18,783 bases of DNA from Aquiluna sp. (GTDB lineage: Bacteria > Actinomycetota > Actinomycetes > Actinomycetales > Microbacteriaceae): the NCBI GenBank assembly GCA_023260495.1, contig JALQVB010000013.1:1-18783 (forward strand), read 5' to 3'. Numbering within the stretch: position 1 is the first letter of the stretch; each line of letters starts with the position of its first letter. Made by a program: the position numbers and the translations under genes. Positions 7,208-14,352 of this stretch are shown piece by piece. The notes beneath the pieces were generated by a model that was not told the DNA's origin, did no database searches, and worked only from the letters and a program-made list of their open reading frames with translations.

Positions 7208-7834
7208 TTGACACTTGCTAATTTCTTCGTTTACCTCGAAGCGCTCGGCGTGATTGCATTTGCTTTGTCCGGAATCATTGAGGCCGCCCGCAAGCATTTC
7301 GATCTGGTTGGCGTTGTCATGGTGGCAGCTATTGCAGCCTTCGGAGGCGGAACCCTGCGCGACGTGCTGCTTGATCGGCGTCCGTTCTTTTGGGCCGAGC
7401 AGGAATTCTGGCTCTGGGCGTTGATTGCAGTTGGCTTGGTCTTGCCATTTTTCTTCAAAGCAAATCACATCGAATTCACCGAGAAGGCCATGCTGATTCC
7501 AGATGCCTTCGGTCTGGGAATCTTTGCCGCTGGTGGCACCCACATCGCCCTGCAAACCGGTGCCACTCCGATGGTGGCGGTTGTGATGGGTGTCATCACC
7601 GCCACAGTTGGTGGTGTGCTACGTGACGTGCTCGTGAATGAGGTGCCGAGAGCCTTCCATGATCACCAGCCCTATGCGGTGATTGCCTTTGCCGGCGGCT
7701 GGCTGGTGGTGCTGCTGTCCTATTTACAAACCCCGGAGTATCTCGACGTTCTTGCGGCGGCCGTGGTCATGGTTGCGGTGAGACTCTTGGCAGTGAAGTT
7801 CGGCTGGGAGCTCAAGCGATGGAGATTTCTCTAG
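7208..7834 (+). CDS. TRIC/UPF0126 family membrane protein (YadS/YicG-like)
   Basis: Integral membrane protein of 208 residues with about seven hydrophobic segments. It is made of two repeats of the UPF0126 domain, each carrying a glycine-rich signature: GGGTLRDVLLDRRPFFW beginning near residue 46 and GGVLRDVLVNEVPRAF near residue 136. This is the family of prokaryotic TRIC cation channels; some members have been described as glycine transporters, and substrate cannot be told from sequence. The start is TTG at 7208 with GGAGG 8 nt upstream (7195-7199). It begins only 22 nt after the PIN toxin, so it might be read from the same transcript, although there is no functional reason to link them. 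Confidence 0.88.
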   Translation: MTLANFFVYLEALGVIAFALSGIIEAARKHFDLVGVVMVAAIAAFGGGTLRDVLLDRRPFFWAEQEFWLWALIAVGLVLPFFFKANHIEFTEKAMLIPDAFGLGIFAAGGTHIALQTGATPMVAVVMGVITATVGGVLRDVLVNEVPRAFHDHQPYAVIAFAGGWLVVLLSYLQTPEYLDVLAAAVVMVAVRLLAVKFGWELKRWRFL

Positions 7835-7838
7835 CTGG

Positions 7839-7866
7839 GAGCTAGCTGGAAGCTTCCAGAAAGCTC
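7839..7866. repeat. Palindrome/hairpin after the TRIC gene
   Basis: A perfect 14-bp palindrome CTGGAAGCTTCCAG (7846-7859) lies 12 nt after the TRIC stop. It is flanked by GAGCT (7839-7843) and AGCTC (7862-7866), which can extend the stem across a 2-nt mismatch. It could be a weak terminator or an operator for the next gene; the following T-run is short and interrupted. Confidence 0.4.
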
Positions 7867-7932
7867 TCTGATTTTCATCTGGTAAGCCATTGCTGATTCA
7901 TTAGCGTCTAGCTATCCCACGAAAGGATAGAA

Positions 7933-8625
7933 ATGAACAAGAAGTCAAAGATTGCCATTGCAGCCACCGCTGTGTTGGCAACCGGAACCCTGGGCATCGC
8001 GATTCCAGCTCTAGCTCACGATCGCGGAGCACAATCTGGCGACTCAGTGAGCGAAGGATTCATGGGCCAGATGCACCAGGCCCCGCAGGAGCACAACCAC
8101 GTGAACCTGAGCGCCACCATAACCGGGGTCCCAGCAGAGATTACTGAGGCCCGTGAGGTTCACGAGGGTGCCTACTACACCGTGGCACTGCTTGATGTAG
8201 CTGCCATCGAGGCTCCGGCCGAAATGCCAGCGGATGCTGGCAAGCGCATTTCGATTCGCCCAACGATGGCCGAGGACGGCACGGTAGTTGAGCCGACTCT
8301 TGAGAACGGCACTCTAAGCGGTGACCTAGGTCTTCGAGCACCACTAGAAGAGGGCACCACAAAGCTTGGTCTTTACCCTTCCGATGGTGGAGCACCAGTG
8401 CTAGTCACCATCGAGGTGGATGCTGATGGCAATGCAACCGCAACCGCATCGGCACCGCTGAGCATCGCCTACAGCGCAGACGTTGCAGCCGAGGCTCCTG
8501 AGATGGGACCTCGCGAGGGTAGGGGTCCTGGCGGGCACCGAGGTGGCCACGGACCACGTGGCGATCACGACCATGACGGCGACGGCATGATGGGTGGCTT
8601 CGAAGTTGAGGCCCCGACCGCCTAA
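7933..8625 (+). CDS. Secreted protein with His/Asp-rich tail, unknown function
   Basis: Protein of 230 residues that I do not recognise. Residues 1-28 are a classical signal peptide: a lysine-rich start, a hydrophobic core and an ALA cleavage motif before HD. After it comes a short Met/His/Gln-rich stretch (MGQMHQAPQEHNH, 44-56), then an acidic core (about 60-190) that looks rich in beta strands. The C terminus (about 194-222) is rich in Gly, His, Asp and Arg, with repeated HRGGHG and DHDHDGDGMMGG. The two His/Met-rich ends could bind a metal ion, which is inference only. It has GAAAGGA about 5 nt before its ATG and stands as a single gene between a palindrome and a strong terminator. No membrane anchor or LPXTG motif is seen, so it should be released or loosely wall-associated. 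Confidence 0.75.
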   Translation: MNKKSKIAIAATAVLATGTLGIAIPALAHDRGAQSGDSVSEGFMGQMHQAPQEHNHVNLSATITGVPAEITEAREVHEGAYYTVALLDVAAIEAPAEMPADAGKRISIRPTMAEDGTVVEPTLENGTLSGDLGLRAPLEEGTTKLGLYPSDGGAPVLVTIEVDADGNATATASAPLSIAYSADVAAEAPEMGPREGRGPGGHRGGHGPRGDHDHDGDGMMGGFEVEAPTA

Positions 8626-8641
8626 AGAATCAAAAAGGGAA

Positions 8642-8670
8642 CCCCGCTAGCCATGGCGGGGTTTTTCTTT
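8642..8670 (+). terminator. Rho-independent terminator, possibly serving both strands
   Basis: The stem CCCCGC (8642-8647) pairs with GCGGGG (8656-8661) around an 8-nt loop, followed by TTTTTCTTT. It lies 17 nt after the stop of the secreted protein. On the minus strand the same hairpin follows the ATPase gene stop at 8674 and is followed by a T-rich run after three C residues, so it may also end the ABC transporter operon. Confidence 0.85.
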
Positions 8671-8673
8671 TCT

Positions 8674-10335
8674 CTACTGGGCTTCCTTGGCGATCAAAGC
8701 GCGCAGGCTCTCCCGGTGCTCGGCCTGCAGCTTGGGGTCTGGATGCGGGTGCGAGGCAAGCAGGCGCTGGGTGTAGGGGTGCTTGGCATCGTGCATGACT
8801 CTGCTCACGCTGCCCTCCTCAACTAGCACGCCCTCCTTCAGGACCGCGATGCGGTCCGCCACCTGATTCACAACGGCAAGGTCATGGGTGATGAACACGG
8901 CTGCGAAGTTGAACTCTTTTTGCAGGTCGCTAAACAGTTCGAGCACCGTGGCCTGAACCGAGACATCAAGCGCGCTGGTGGGTTCATCGGCGATGACTAA
9001 CTCGGGCTGCAGGGCAAGCGCGCGAGCCAGGCTGGCTCGCTGGCGCTGGCCACCACTTAGCTCATGTGGGAAGCGGTCAGCAAATTCCTTTGGTAGCCGC
9101 ACGGCATCTAGTAGCTCGAGCACGCGCTTTTGGTTGTCACTGGCGCTTTGCTCGAGGTGAATGGCCATTGGTTCGGCAATGCACTCACCGATGCTTAGAA
9201 GCGGATTAAAGCTTGACGCTGGATCTTGGAACACAAAGCCGATGCGCTTGCGAAGCGGCTTGAAGTCTGCCTCCTTGAAGCCCACCATTTCCTGACCCAA
9301 AACCTGAAGCGACCCAGAGGTGGCACGGTTTAGACCGGCAATGGTTCTTCCGATAGTGGTCTTTCCAGAGCCCGATTCACCGACCAGGCCAATTACCTCA
9401 CCGGCGCGAATTTCTAAATCAAGATCCTTGATGGCGTGGAATGAAGGAGTGTTGAGTCGTCCCGGGTAGACGATGTTCAGCTTCTGCGCGCTAACAACGA
9501 CCGCGCTATCGGGCCTTGGTGTGTCCTTTGGCTCAGCCGGCATGATCTTCGGCACAGCCGCCAGCAGCTTCTTGGTGTAGTCCTCACGAGGCGAGTAGAA
9601 AATCTCATCCACGCTGCCCTGCTCGACGACTTTGCCCTGGAACATCACGGCAACCCGGTCGGCCAGATCTGCCACCACACCCATGTTGTGAGTGATTAGC
9701 AGAATGGAGACCCCGAGCTCTTTCTGGAACGAGCGCAGCAGGTCCAAGATCTCGGCCTGCACCGTCACATCCAAGGCAGTGGTCGGCTCATCGGCGATGA
9801 TCAGCTTGGGCTTCAGCGCCAGGGCAGCAGCTATCAGAATGCGCTGCTTTTGGCCGCCGGAGAACTGGTGCGGGAAGTAGCCGAAGCGCTTCTGCGCATC
9901 CGGAATGCCAACTCGGCGCAGCATGTCAATTGACAGCTCGCGGGCTTCCTTCTTGGTTGGCCGCTTGCCGGCGATCTTGTGCGAACGAATCGCCTGCACC
10001 ATCTGCCAACCGATCGGGAAGACCGGGTTCAGTGCGGTCGACGGTTCCTGGAAGATCATCGAGGCGAGCTCTCCGCGGGCCTTGCGCAGCTTGGCCCTGG
10101 AGAAGCTGCTCACCTGGTTTGAGTCAATGACAACCAGACCCTCGGTCTTCGCGGTTTCCGGAAGCATGCGAAGGATGGTCTTGGAGGTGACGCTCTTTCC
10201 CGAGCCGGATTCACCAACAACGGCCAGCACCTCACCGGCGGCCAGCTCCAGACTGATTCCATCGACGGCCTTGTTGCTGCCGGAATCGGTGGCAAAGCTA
10301 ACCCGTAGGTCTTTGATTTCTAGCAAGTTACTCAA
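8674..10335 (-). CDS. Fused double ATPase of a peptide/nickel-type ABC importer (DppD-DppF fusion)
   Basis: Cytoplasmic ABC protein of 553 residues with two complete nucleotide-binding domains of the oligopeptide type. Domain 1: Walker A GESGSGKS at 41-48, signature FSGGQ at 158-162, Walker B LIIADE at 178-183, H-loop His216. Domain 2: Walker A GESGSGKT at 319-326, signature LSGGQ at 426-430, Walker B LVIADE at 446-451. The two halves correspond to the separate DppD/OppD and DppF/OppF proteins and could form the ATP sandwich within a single chain. The TTG start lies inside the end of the dppC-like gene (8-bp overlap); there is no other suitable start. It powers uptake through the two permeases encoded immediately upstream. 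Last gene of the operon, ending near the shared terminator. Confidence 0.93.
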   Translation of the reverse strand: MSNLLEIKDLRVSFATDSGSNKAVDGISLELAAGEVLAVVGESGSGKSVTSKTILRMLPETAKTEGLVVIDSNQVSSFSRAKLRKARGELASMIFQEPSTALNPVFPIGWQMVQAIRSHKIAGKRPTKKEARELSIDMLRRVGIPDAQKRFGYFPHQFSGGQKQRILIAAALALKPKLIIADEPTTALDVTVQAEILDLLRSFQKELGVSILLITHNMGVVADLADRVAVMFQGKVVEQGSVDEIFYSPREDYTKKLLAAVPKIMPAEPKDTPRPDSAVVVSAQKLNIVYPGRLNTPSFHAIKDLDLEIRAGEVIGLVGESGSGKTTIGRTIAGLNRATSGSLQVLGQEMVGFKEADFKPLRKRIGFVFQDPASSFNPLLSIGECIAEPMAIHLEQSASDNQKRVLELLDAVRLPKEFADRFPHELSGGQRQRASLARALALQPELVIADEPTSALDVSVQATVLELFSDLQKEFNFAAVFITHDLAVVNQVADRIAVLKEGVLVEEGSVSRVMHDAKHPYTQRLLASHPHPDPKLQAEHRESLRALIAKEAQ

Positions 10336-11254
10336 TTTCAGCCACCTGCCTCTTGCGCAGTCTTGGGTCGGCCAAGTCGTTCAGGCTCTCACCAACCAGG
10401 GTGATGCCCAGCACCACCAACACGATTGCGGAGCCCGGGAAGATTGATGTCCACCAGATTCCAGCTGAGACATCTGCCACCGAGCGGTTGAGGTCATAGC
10501 CCCACTCGGCACCCATGGTGGGGTCGATTCCAAAGCCCAGGAAGCCAAGGCCAGCCAGGGTCAGAATCGCCTCGGATGCATTCAGGGTGAAAATGATTGG
10601 CAGGGTTCGGGTGGCATTTCGGAAGATGTGGCGGAACAAAATGCGGAAGCTAGATGCACCAAGAACCTGAGCCGACTCCACAAAAGCTTCCTGCTTTATC
10701 CTCAGCGTCTCGGCTCGCATGGCCCGGTAATACTGCGGGATGAAGATCACGGTAATAGACAGTCCAGCAGCCAAGATGCCGCTCCAGAAACCGCTGCGCC
10801 CACCGCTGATGACAATGGACAGCGAGATAGCTAGCAGCAGCGACGGGAAGGCGTAAACGGCATCGGCAACCAGCACCAGGATGCGGTCTAGCCAGCCAGC
10901 GAAGTAGCCGGAGAGCAATCCCAGCAGCACACCCACCAAGATGCTTAGGATCACTGCCACCACAATCACCGCGATGGCGGTTCTGGTGCCGTAAACCACT
11001 CGGGAAAAGACATCGAAGCCGCCAACGGTGGTTCCCCAGATATGCGATCCTCCGGGGGCAATCTGGGAACCGAAGTATTCGCCGTTCTCATACTGCAACT
11101 GGGCAAAGCCGTAGGGTGCGATGAAATCGGCAAAAATCGCCACCAAGATGAAGAAGCTGACTATGGACAAACCCAGAATCAGCATGAAGCGCTGCACGCC
11201 GAAGCTCATTTTGAGCTGCTTCAGCGGCGGGTATTTACTCAGGAACTTCAACAT
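10328..11254 (-). CDS. ABC transporter permease, DppC-like
   Basis: Integral membrane permease of 308 residues, second permease of the importer. It has an N-terminal membrane helix (about 24-46) followed by an outside loop with HIWGTTVGGFDVFSR, a sequence characteristic of the DppC/OppC subfamily, then a five-helix permease domain. The EAA-type loop that contacts the ATPase is seen as FVESAQVLGASSFRILFRH. The ATG is joined to the stop of the upstream permease gene as TGATG (1-nt overlap), and the downstream ATPase gene overlaps its end by 8 bp, so the three genes should be tightly co-expressed. Confidence 0.93.
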   Translation of the reverse strand: MLKFLSKYPPLKQLKMSFGVQRFMLILGLSIVSFFILVAIFADFIAPYGFAQLQYENGEYFGSQIAPGGSHIWGTTVGGFDVFSRVVYGTRTAIAVIVVAVILSILVGVLLGLLSGYFAGWLDRILVLVADAVYAFPSLLLAISLSIVISGGRSGFWSGILAAGLSITVIFIPQYYRAMRAETLRIKQEAFVESAQVLGASSFRILFRHIFRNATRTLPIIFTLNASEAILTLAGLGFLGFGIDPTMGAEWGYDLNRSVADVSAGIWWTSIFPGSAIVLVVLGITLVGESLNDLADPRLRKRQVAEIE

Positions 11255-12297
11255 CAGAACTTCACCCTTGGATCCACTAGGGCGACGATGATGTCAACTA
11301 GGAAGTTGGTAAGCGCAACAATGACGGCCAGCAGGGCAACGATGCCCTGCACCGCAACGTAGTCGCGCGCGGAGAGGTATTCGGCAAGCTGGAAGCCAAG
11401 TCCCTTCCACTCGAAAGTGGTCTCGGTCAAAACCGCACCGCCGAGCAGCAGTGCAATCTGCATGCCAACCACGGTGATGATGGGAATCAACGCGGGGCGG
11501 AAGGCGTTCTTGGTGACTAGCTGAACCTCTGGAATTCCTCGGGACCTAGCGGCATCAATGTAGTCGGCATTCAGGGTGCTGATCATGTTGGTGCGAACCA
11601 GGCGCAGGAACACTCCAGCAGTCAATAGCCCGAGGGCAACCGATGGCAGCACCGCGTGCTGCAGCACGTCCAGGATCACCTCGTTGTTGCCGAGCTTGAT
11701 CGCGTCAATTAGATAGAAGCCGGTGGCATCTTCAAGCTTGGAAAGAGCAATCTCGCTTCTGACTCCGACCCTTCCGGCCACCGGCAAGATCGGGATGGCA
11801 ACGGCGAACACGAGCTTCAGCAGCAGTCCCACAAAGAACACGGGTGTGGCGTAGGCGAGGATGGCAAAAAGTCTTAGGCCGGCATCGGTGGCGGTGTCGC
11901 GGCGGCGAGCAGCCAGCATTCCCATGGGGAAGCCAACGATGAAAGCAACAATCAGCGAGTAGAAGGCGAGCTCTAACGTGGCAACGCCGTAGGTTGCCAA
12001 CAGCTCCACAACCGGCTGGTTGTTAGTGAGGGTGGTGCCGAAATCGCCCGAGGCGATGGCGGCCAGGTATTCAAAGTATTGAACCAGGATGGGCCGGTCG
12101 TAGCCGGCCGCGGTGATCAGCTCCTGCAGCTGTTCGGCGCTTAGCTTGCCGCCCTGAGCTGCGGTGATTGGGTCTCCAACCAATCGCATGACTACAAAGA
12201 CCATCGTGACCAGAATCCAGATGGTCGGAAAGATTAGTAGGAAACGAAGGCCCAGGTAGCGCAGCAAGCTGGAGCCGGCGGTAGCAGTCTTTGCCAT
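11254..12297 (-). CDS. ABC transporter permease, DppB-like
   Basis: Integral membrane permease of 347 residues. The first helix (about 10-35) has the family's typical LLIFPTIWILVTMVFVVMRL, and the start of the outside domain contains GDPITA, as in DppB/OppB. The EAA loop YIDAARSRGIPEVQLVTKNAF marks the ATPase contact. It pairs with the DppC-like protein to form the membrane channel. The ATG start has AGGAAA upstream on this strand and follows a 62-nt gap after the binding-protein gene that contains a strong hairpin. Substrate specificity (di/oligopeptide, nickel or other) cannot be read from permeases of this type. Confidence 0.93.
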   Translation of the reverse strand: MAKTATAGSSLLRYLGLRFLLIFPTIWILVTMVFVVMRLVGDPITAAQGGKLSAEQLQELITAAGYDRPILVQYFEYLAAIASGDFGTTLTNNQPVVELLATYGVATLELAFYSLIVAFIVGFPMGMLAARRRDTATDAGLRLFAILAYATPVFFVGLLLKLVFAVAIPILPVAGRVGVRSEIALSKLEDATGFYLIDAIKLGNNEVILDVLQHAVLPSVALGLLTAGVFLRLVRTNMISTLNADYIDAARSRGIPEVQLVTKNAFRPALIPIITVVGMQIALLLGGAVLTETTFEWKGLGFQLAEYLSARDYVAVQGIVALLAVIVALTNFLVDIIVALVDPRVKF

Positions 12298-12321
12298 TTT
12301 TTGTTTCCTTGGAAAGTGAAG

Positions 12322-12353
12322 CTGGTGGGGCCTAGCTAGCCAGGCCCCACCAG
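12322..12353 (-). terminator. Intercistronic hairpin between binding-protein and permease genes
   Basis: Perfect 12-bp stem: CTGGTGGGGCCT pairs with AGGCCCCACCAG around an 8-nt loop (12334-12341). It follows the binding-protein stop by 6 nt and precedes the permease start by 24 nt. There is no T-run on the minus strand, so it is better read as a 3' stabiliser or partial terminator that leaves more binding protein than permease, as known for other importer operons. Confidence 0.7.
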
Positions 12354-12359
12354 ATCAAC

Positions 12360-14006
12360 TTACTTGGTGATCGAACCGAAACGTAGCTTGAAGCTAGCGT
12401 CTAGGACAACTCCGTCAACACCTGCGTAAGCAGCTGCGACCTGAGCACCGTAAAGCAGCGGCAGGGTCGAAACCTCTGCAGCAACCTTGTTCTGGATGTC
12501 CTCGATCATCGACACACGGGTGGCAGGATCTAGCTCGCCAACCTGGTTACGTAGCAGGTCGTTGACCTCTGCGTTGTCGAAGTGGTTGTTTAGGAAGCCG
12601 CCCTCAAGGAAGAACGGGTTCAGGTAGTTCTCGCTGTCCGAGTAGTCAGGGAACCAACCCAGCTGGTAGGCAGGGTAGCCATCGGCAAGTGCCTCACCAA
12701 TGTAGGTGACCCACTCGGTCGACTGTAGGTTCACGCTGAACAGGCCACCCTGCTCAAGCTGGCTCTTGACCAGTGCGTATTCGTCGGCGCTGGACTCACC
12801 GTAGTGGTCAGGGTTCCACTGCAGGTTCAGGGTAACCGGGGTCGAAACACCAGCTGCCTCTAGAACTGCTGCGGCAGCTGCCTGGTCAGGAGTTGCACCG
12901 TACAGGTCCTTCAGTGCCTCGTTGGCACCTGGTAGTCCTGGTGGGATGTAGCTGAACAGTGGCAGGTATGTTCCCTTGTAGACCTGGGTCGACAGAGCGT
13001 CGCGGTCAATCAGGTGAGCTGCTGCCTGGCGAACCGCAAGAGCCTTGGCTGCATCGGCCTCGGCAGTGGTTGCACCGTAAGGCATGGTGTTGAAGTTGAA
13101 CACGATGTAGCGGATCTCTCCACCAGGGCCGTAGATGACGTTGACATTGCTGTCGGCGTCAAGGTCAGCGATGTTGGTGGCGCTCAGTGAGCGGGTTGCC
13201 ACATCGATGTTGCCCTGCTGAATGTCGAGCTTCATGTTCGACTCGTCGGCGTAGTACTTCAGGGTGACGGTTGCGTTTGCTGGAGCACCCAGAACACCGG
13301 CGTAGCCCGCGTATGGCTCAAACTGAACTAGCTCGTTGAAGCTGTAGCTGGTGATGACGTACTGACCGGCAAATGCCATGCCTGCAACGATGTCGTCATC
13401 CGAGGTCAGCGAGTCAGCGCTGAAGACATCCTCATCAACAATTGGAGCTGCTGGGGAGGATAGAACAGCCTTGAAAACCTGGTCGTTTGCAACGGAGAGG
13501 TTGAAGTTGACGGTTAGGTCATCAACGATCTCGGTGGAAACCAGGTTGGCCAGTAGGTAGGAAGGACCGTTGTCATCGGCGATCGCCTGCTGGCGGTCGA
13601 AGGTGAACTTAACGTCCGATGCGGTTAGGTCGTTGCCGTTGGCGAACTTCAGGCCACTCTTTAGCTTGACCTGGAAGACGTTCTCGCTGATGAACTCGCC
13701 TGACTCGGCAAGATCTGGAACCATCTCGGCATTGCCCTGAACGCTGTTGAACAGGAATGCGTAGACCTGATTCATGACTGCGAACGAACCGTTGTCGTAG
13801 GAACCAGCTGGGTCCAAAGCGGTGACCTTGTCGGTGGTACCGACAATGATGTCCGCTGGAGCAGCGGTCGAGGAACCGGTGTCGCTACCGGTGTCGGTGC
13901 TGGTTCCGGTGTCGGTGGTGGTGCCAGAGGCACAACCTGCTAGCACCAAAGCCGAAACAGCTGCAGCTGCAGCTAGGGCCGATGCCTTTTTAGTGAGAGT
14001 AAACAA
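12360..14006 (-). CDS. Lipoprotein substrate-binding protein of ABC importer (SBP_bac_5 family, DppA-like)
   Basis: Extracytoplasmic solute-binding lipoprotein of 548 residues. The signal peptide ends in a lipobox VLAGC with lipidated Cys25. A low-complexity Thr/Ser/Gly/Asp linker (about 27-48) holds the folded domain away from the membrane. The body matches family 5 binding proteins of peptide/nickel transporters: TDKVTALDPAGSYDNGSFAVMNQVYAFL region near the start, VKFTFDRQ, and the C-terminal ATRVSMIEDIQ and LPLLYG segments. The start is TTG at 14006 with AGGAAG 4 nt upstream (complement of 14011-14016); no ATG or GTG fits the signal peptide better. It captures the substrate and delivers it to the DppB/DppC-like permeases. 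The ligand cannot be named from sequence. Confidence 0.92.
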   Translation of the reverse strand: MFTLTKKASALAAAAAVSALVLAGCASGTTTDTGTSTDTGSDTGSSTAAPADIIVGTTDKVTALDPAGSYDNGSFAVMNQVYAFLFNSVQGNAEMVPDLAESGEFISENVFQVKLKSGLKFANGNDLTASDVKFTFDRQQAIADDNGPSYLLANLVSTEIVDDLTVNFNLSVANDQVFKAVLSSPAAPIVDEDVFSADSLTSDDDIVAGMAFAGQYVITSYSFNELVQFEPYAGYAGVLGAPANATVTLKYYADESNMKLDIQQGNIDVATRSLSATNIADLDADSNVNVIYGPGGEIRYIVFNFNTMPYGATTAEADAAKALAVRQAAAHLIDRDALSTQVYKGTYLPLFSYIPPGLPGANEALKDLYGATPDQAAAAAVLEAAGVSTPVTLNLQWNPDHYGESSADEYALVKSQLEQGGLFSVNLQSTEWVTYIGEALADGYPAYQLGWFPDYSDSENYLNPFFLEGGFLNNHFDNAEVNDLLRNQVGELDPATRVSMIEDIQNKVAAEVSTLPLLYGAQVAAAYAGVDGVVLDASFKLRFGSITK

Positions 14007-14043
14007 ATTACTTCCTTTTCATATTTTTCTGTGTTCCCCTTGT

Positions 14044-14058
14044 TTCACATCAAGTGAA
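14044..14058. promoter_or_regulatory. Inverted repeat, putative operator 1 of importer operon
   Basis: Perfect inverted repeat TTCAC-N5-GTGAA, 38-52 nt upstream of the binding-protein start codon. If the TAGGCT at 14066-14071 (minus strand) is the -10, this repeat covers roughly +1 to +15, a common site for repressor binding. Confidence 0.4.
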
Positions 14059-14065
14059 CCTAGGA

Positions 14066-14095
14066 AGCCTACGCCTATTGGACTTTGTCCAACAA
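14066..14095 (-). promoter_or_regulatory. Putative importer promoter overlapped by inverted repeat (operator 2)
   Basis: On the minus strand TAGGCT (complement of 14066-14071) could be the -10 box. TTGTTG (complement of 14090-14095, 18-nt spacing) or TTGGAC (complement of 14087-14092, 15-nt spacing) could be the -35 box. The -35 area is covered by a perfect inverted repeat TTGGAC-N3-GTCCAA at 14078-14092. Its centre is 34 bp, about three helical turns, from the TTCAC repeat. Confidence 0.42.
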
Positions 14096-14319
14096 ATCGG
14101 GGGCTCATAGTTACAAACATGTGACTCAGGCGCTTTCCTGAGAATTAGCTGGCAGCTTCATAGCAGGATGCTGAGTTTGGCAACCGAAAACTTACGGCCT
14201 GCCTAAAGTTTTCAATGTAGTCAGGGTTACTTAGCGGATAGCCCCGGCAAGTTCCAAGAAATTGGGACCCTCCTATGGTGGTGAGTAATCAACACCTGAA
14301 TCCATTCGGCAAAGGATTG

Positions 14320-14346
14320 CCCCGGGGATAGATCCCCGGGGTTTTT
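14320..14346 (+). terminator. Strong plus-strand Rho-independent terminator
   Basis: A perfect 9-bp G/C-rich stem, CCCCGGGGA (14320-14328) with TCCCCGGGG (14333-14341), has a TAGA loop and is followed by TTTTT. The T-run is on the plus strand, yet both flanking genes are on the minus strand. It either ends an unannotated plus-strand transcript or, without a T-run, assists ending of the SDR gene that stops 11 nt away. Confidence 0.82.
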
Positions 14347-14352
14347 CCGTTT

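Larger units (their letters stand above)
14007..14352. other. 346-bp gene-free region: importer promoter plus structured sequence
   Basis: No convincing coding frame on either strand. From left to right it holds the promoter/operator area of the importer operon (about 14040-14095), an inverted repeat CTCAGG/CCTGAG (14125-14130 and 14137-14142), a hairpin GTTCCAA-GAAA-TTGGGAC (14251-14268) with a GNRA-type loop, and a very strong plus-strand terminator (14320-14346). Reverse-strand AGGAGGG (complement of about 14267-14273) resembles a ribosome site but has only an 8-codon frame after it. The structure density suggests a noncoding transcript; I do not recognise a known RNA family. Confidence 0.5.

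Noticed and set aside
9905..10447. 180-codon plus-strand open frame opposite the double ATPase
   Set aside because: It is the reverse of intact Walker and signature motifs, and its sequence has no domain features.
14168..14206. 12-codon plus-strand frame as a leader peptide
   Set aside because: Its AGG touches the ATG with no proper spacing, and the composition is unremarkable.
14107..14346. A known riboswitch or housekeeping RNA (TPP, cobalamin, SAM, SRP RNA, tmRNA, 6C)
   Set aside because: None of the conserved core sequences I know for these families is present, and the terminator direction does not match a riboswitch for the minus-strand importer.
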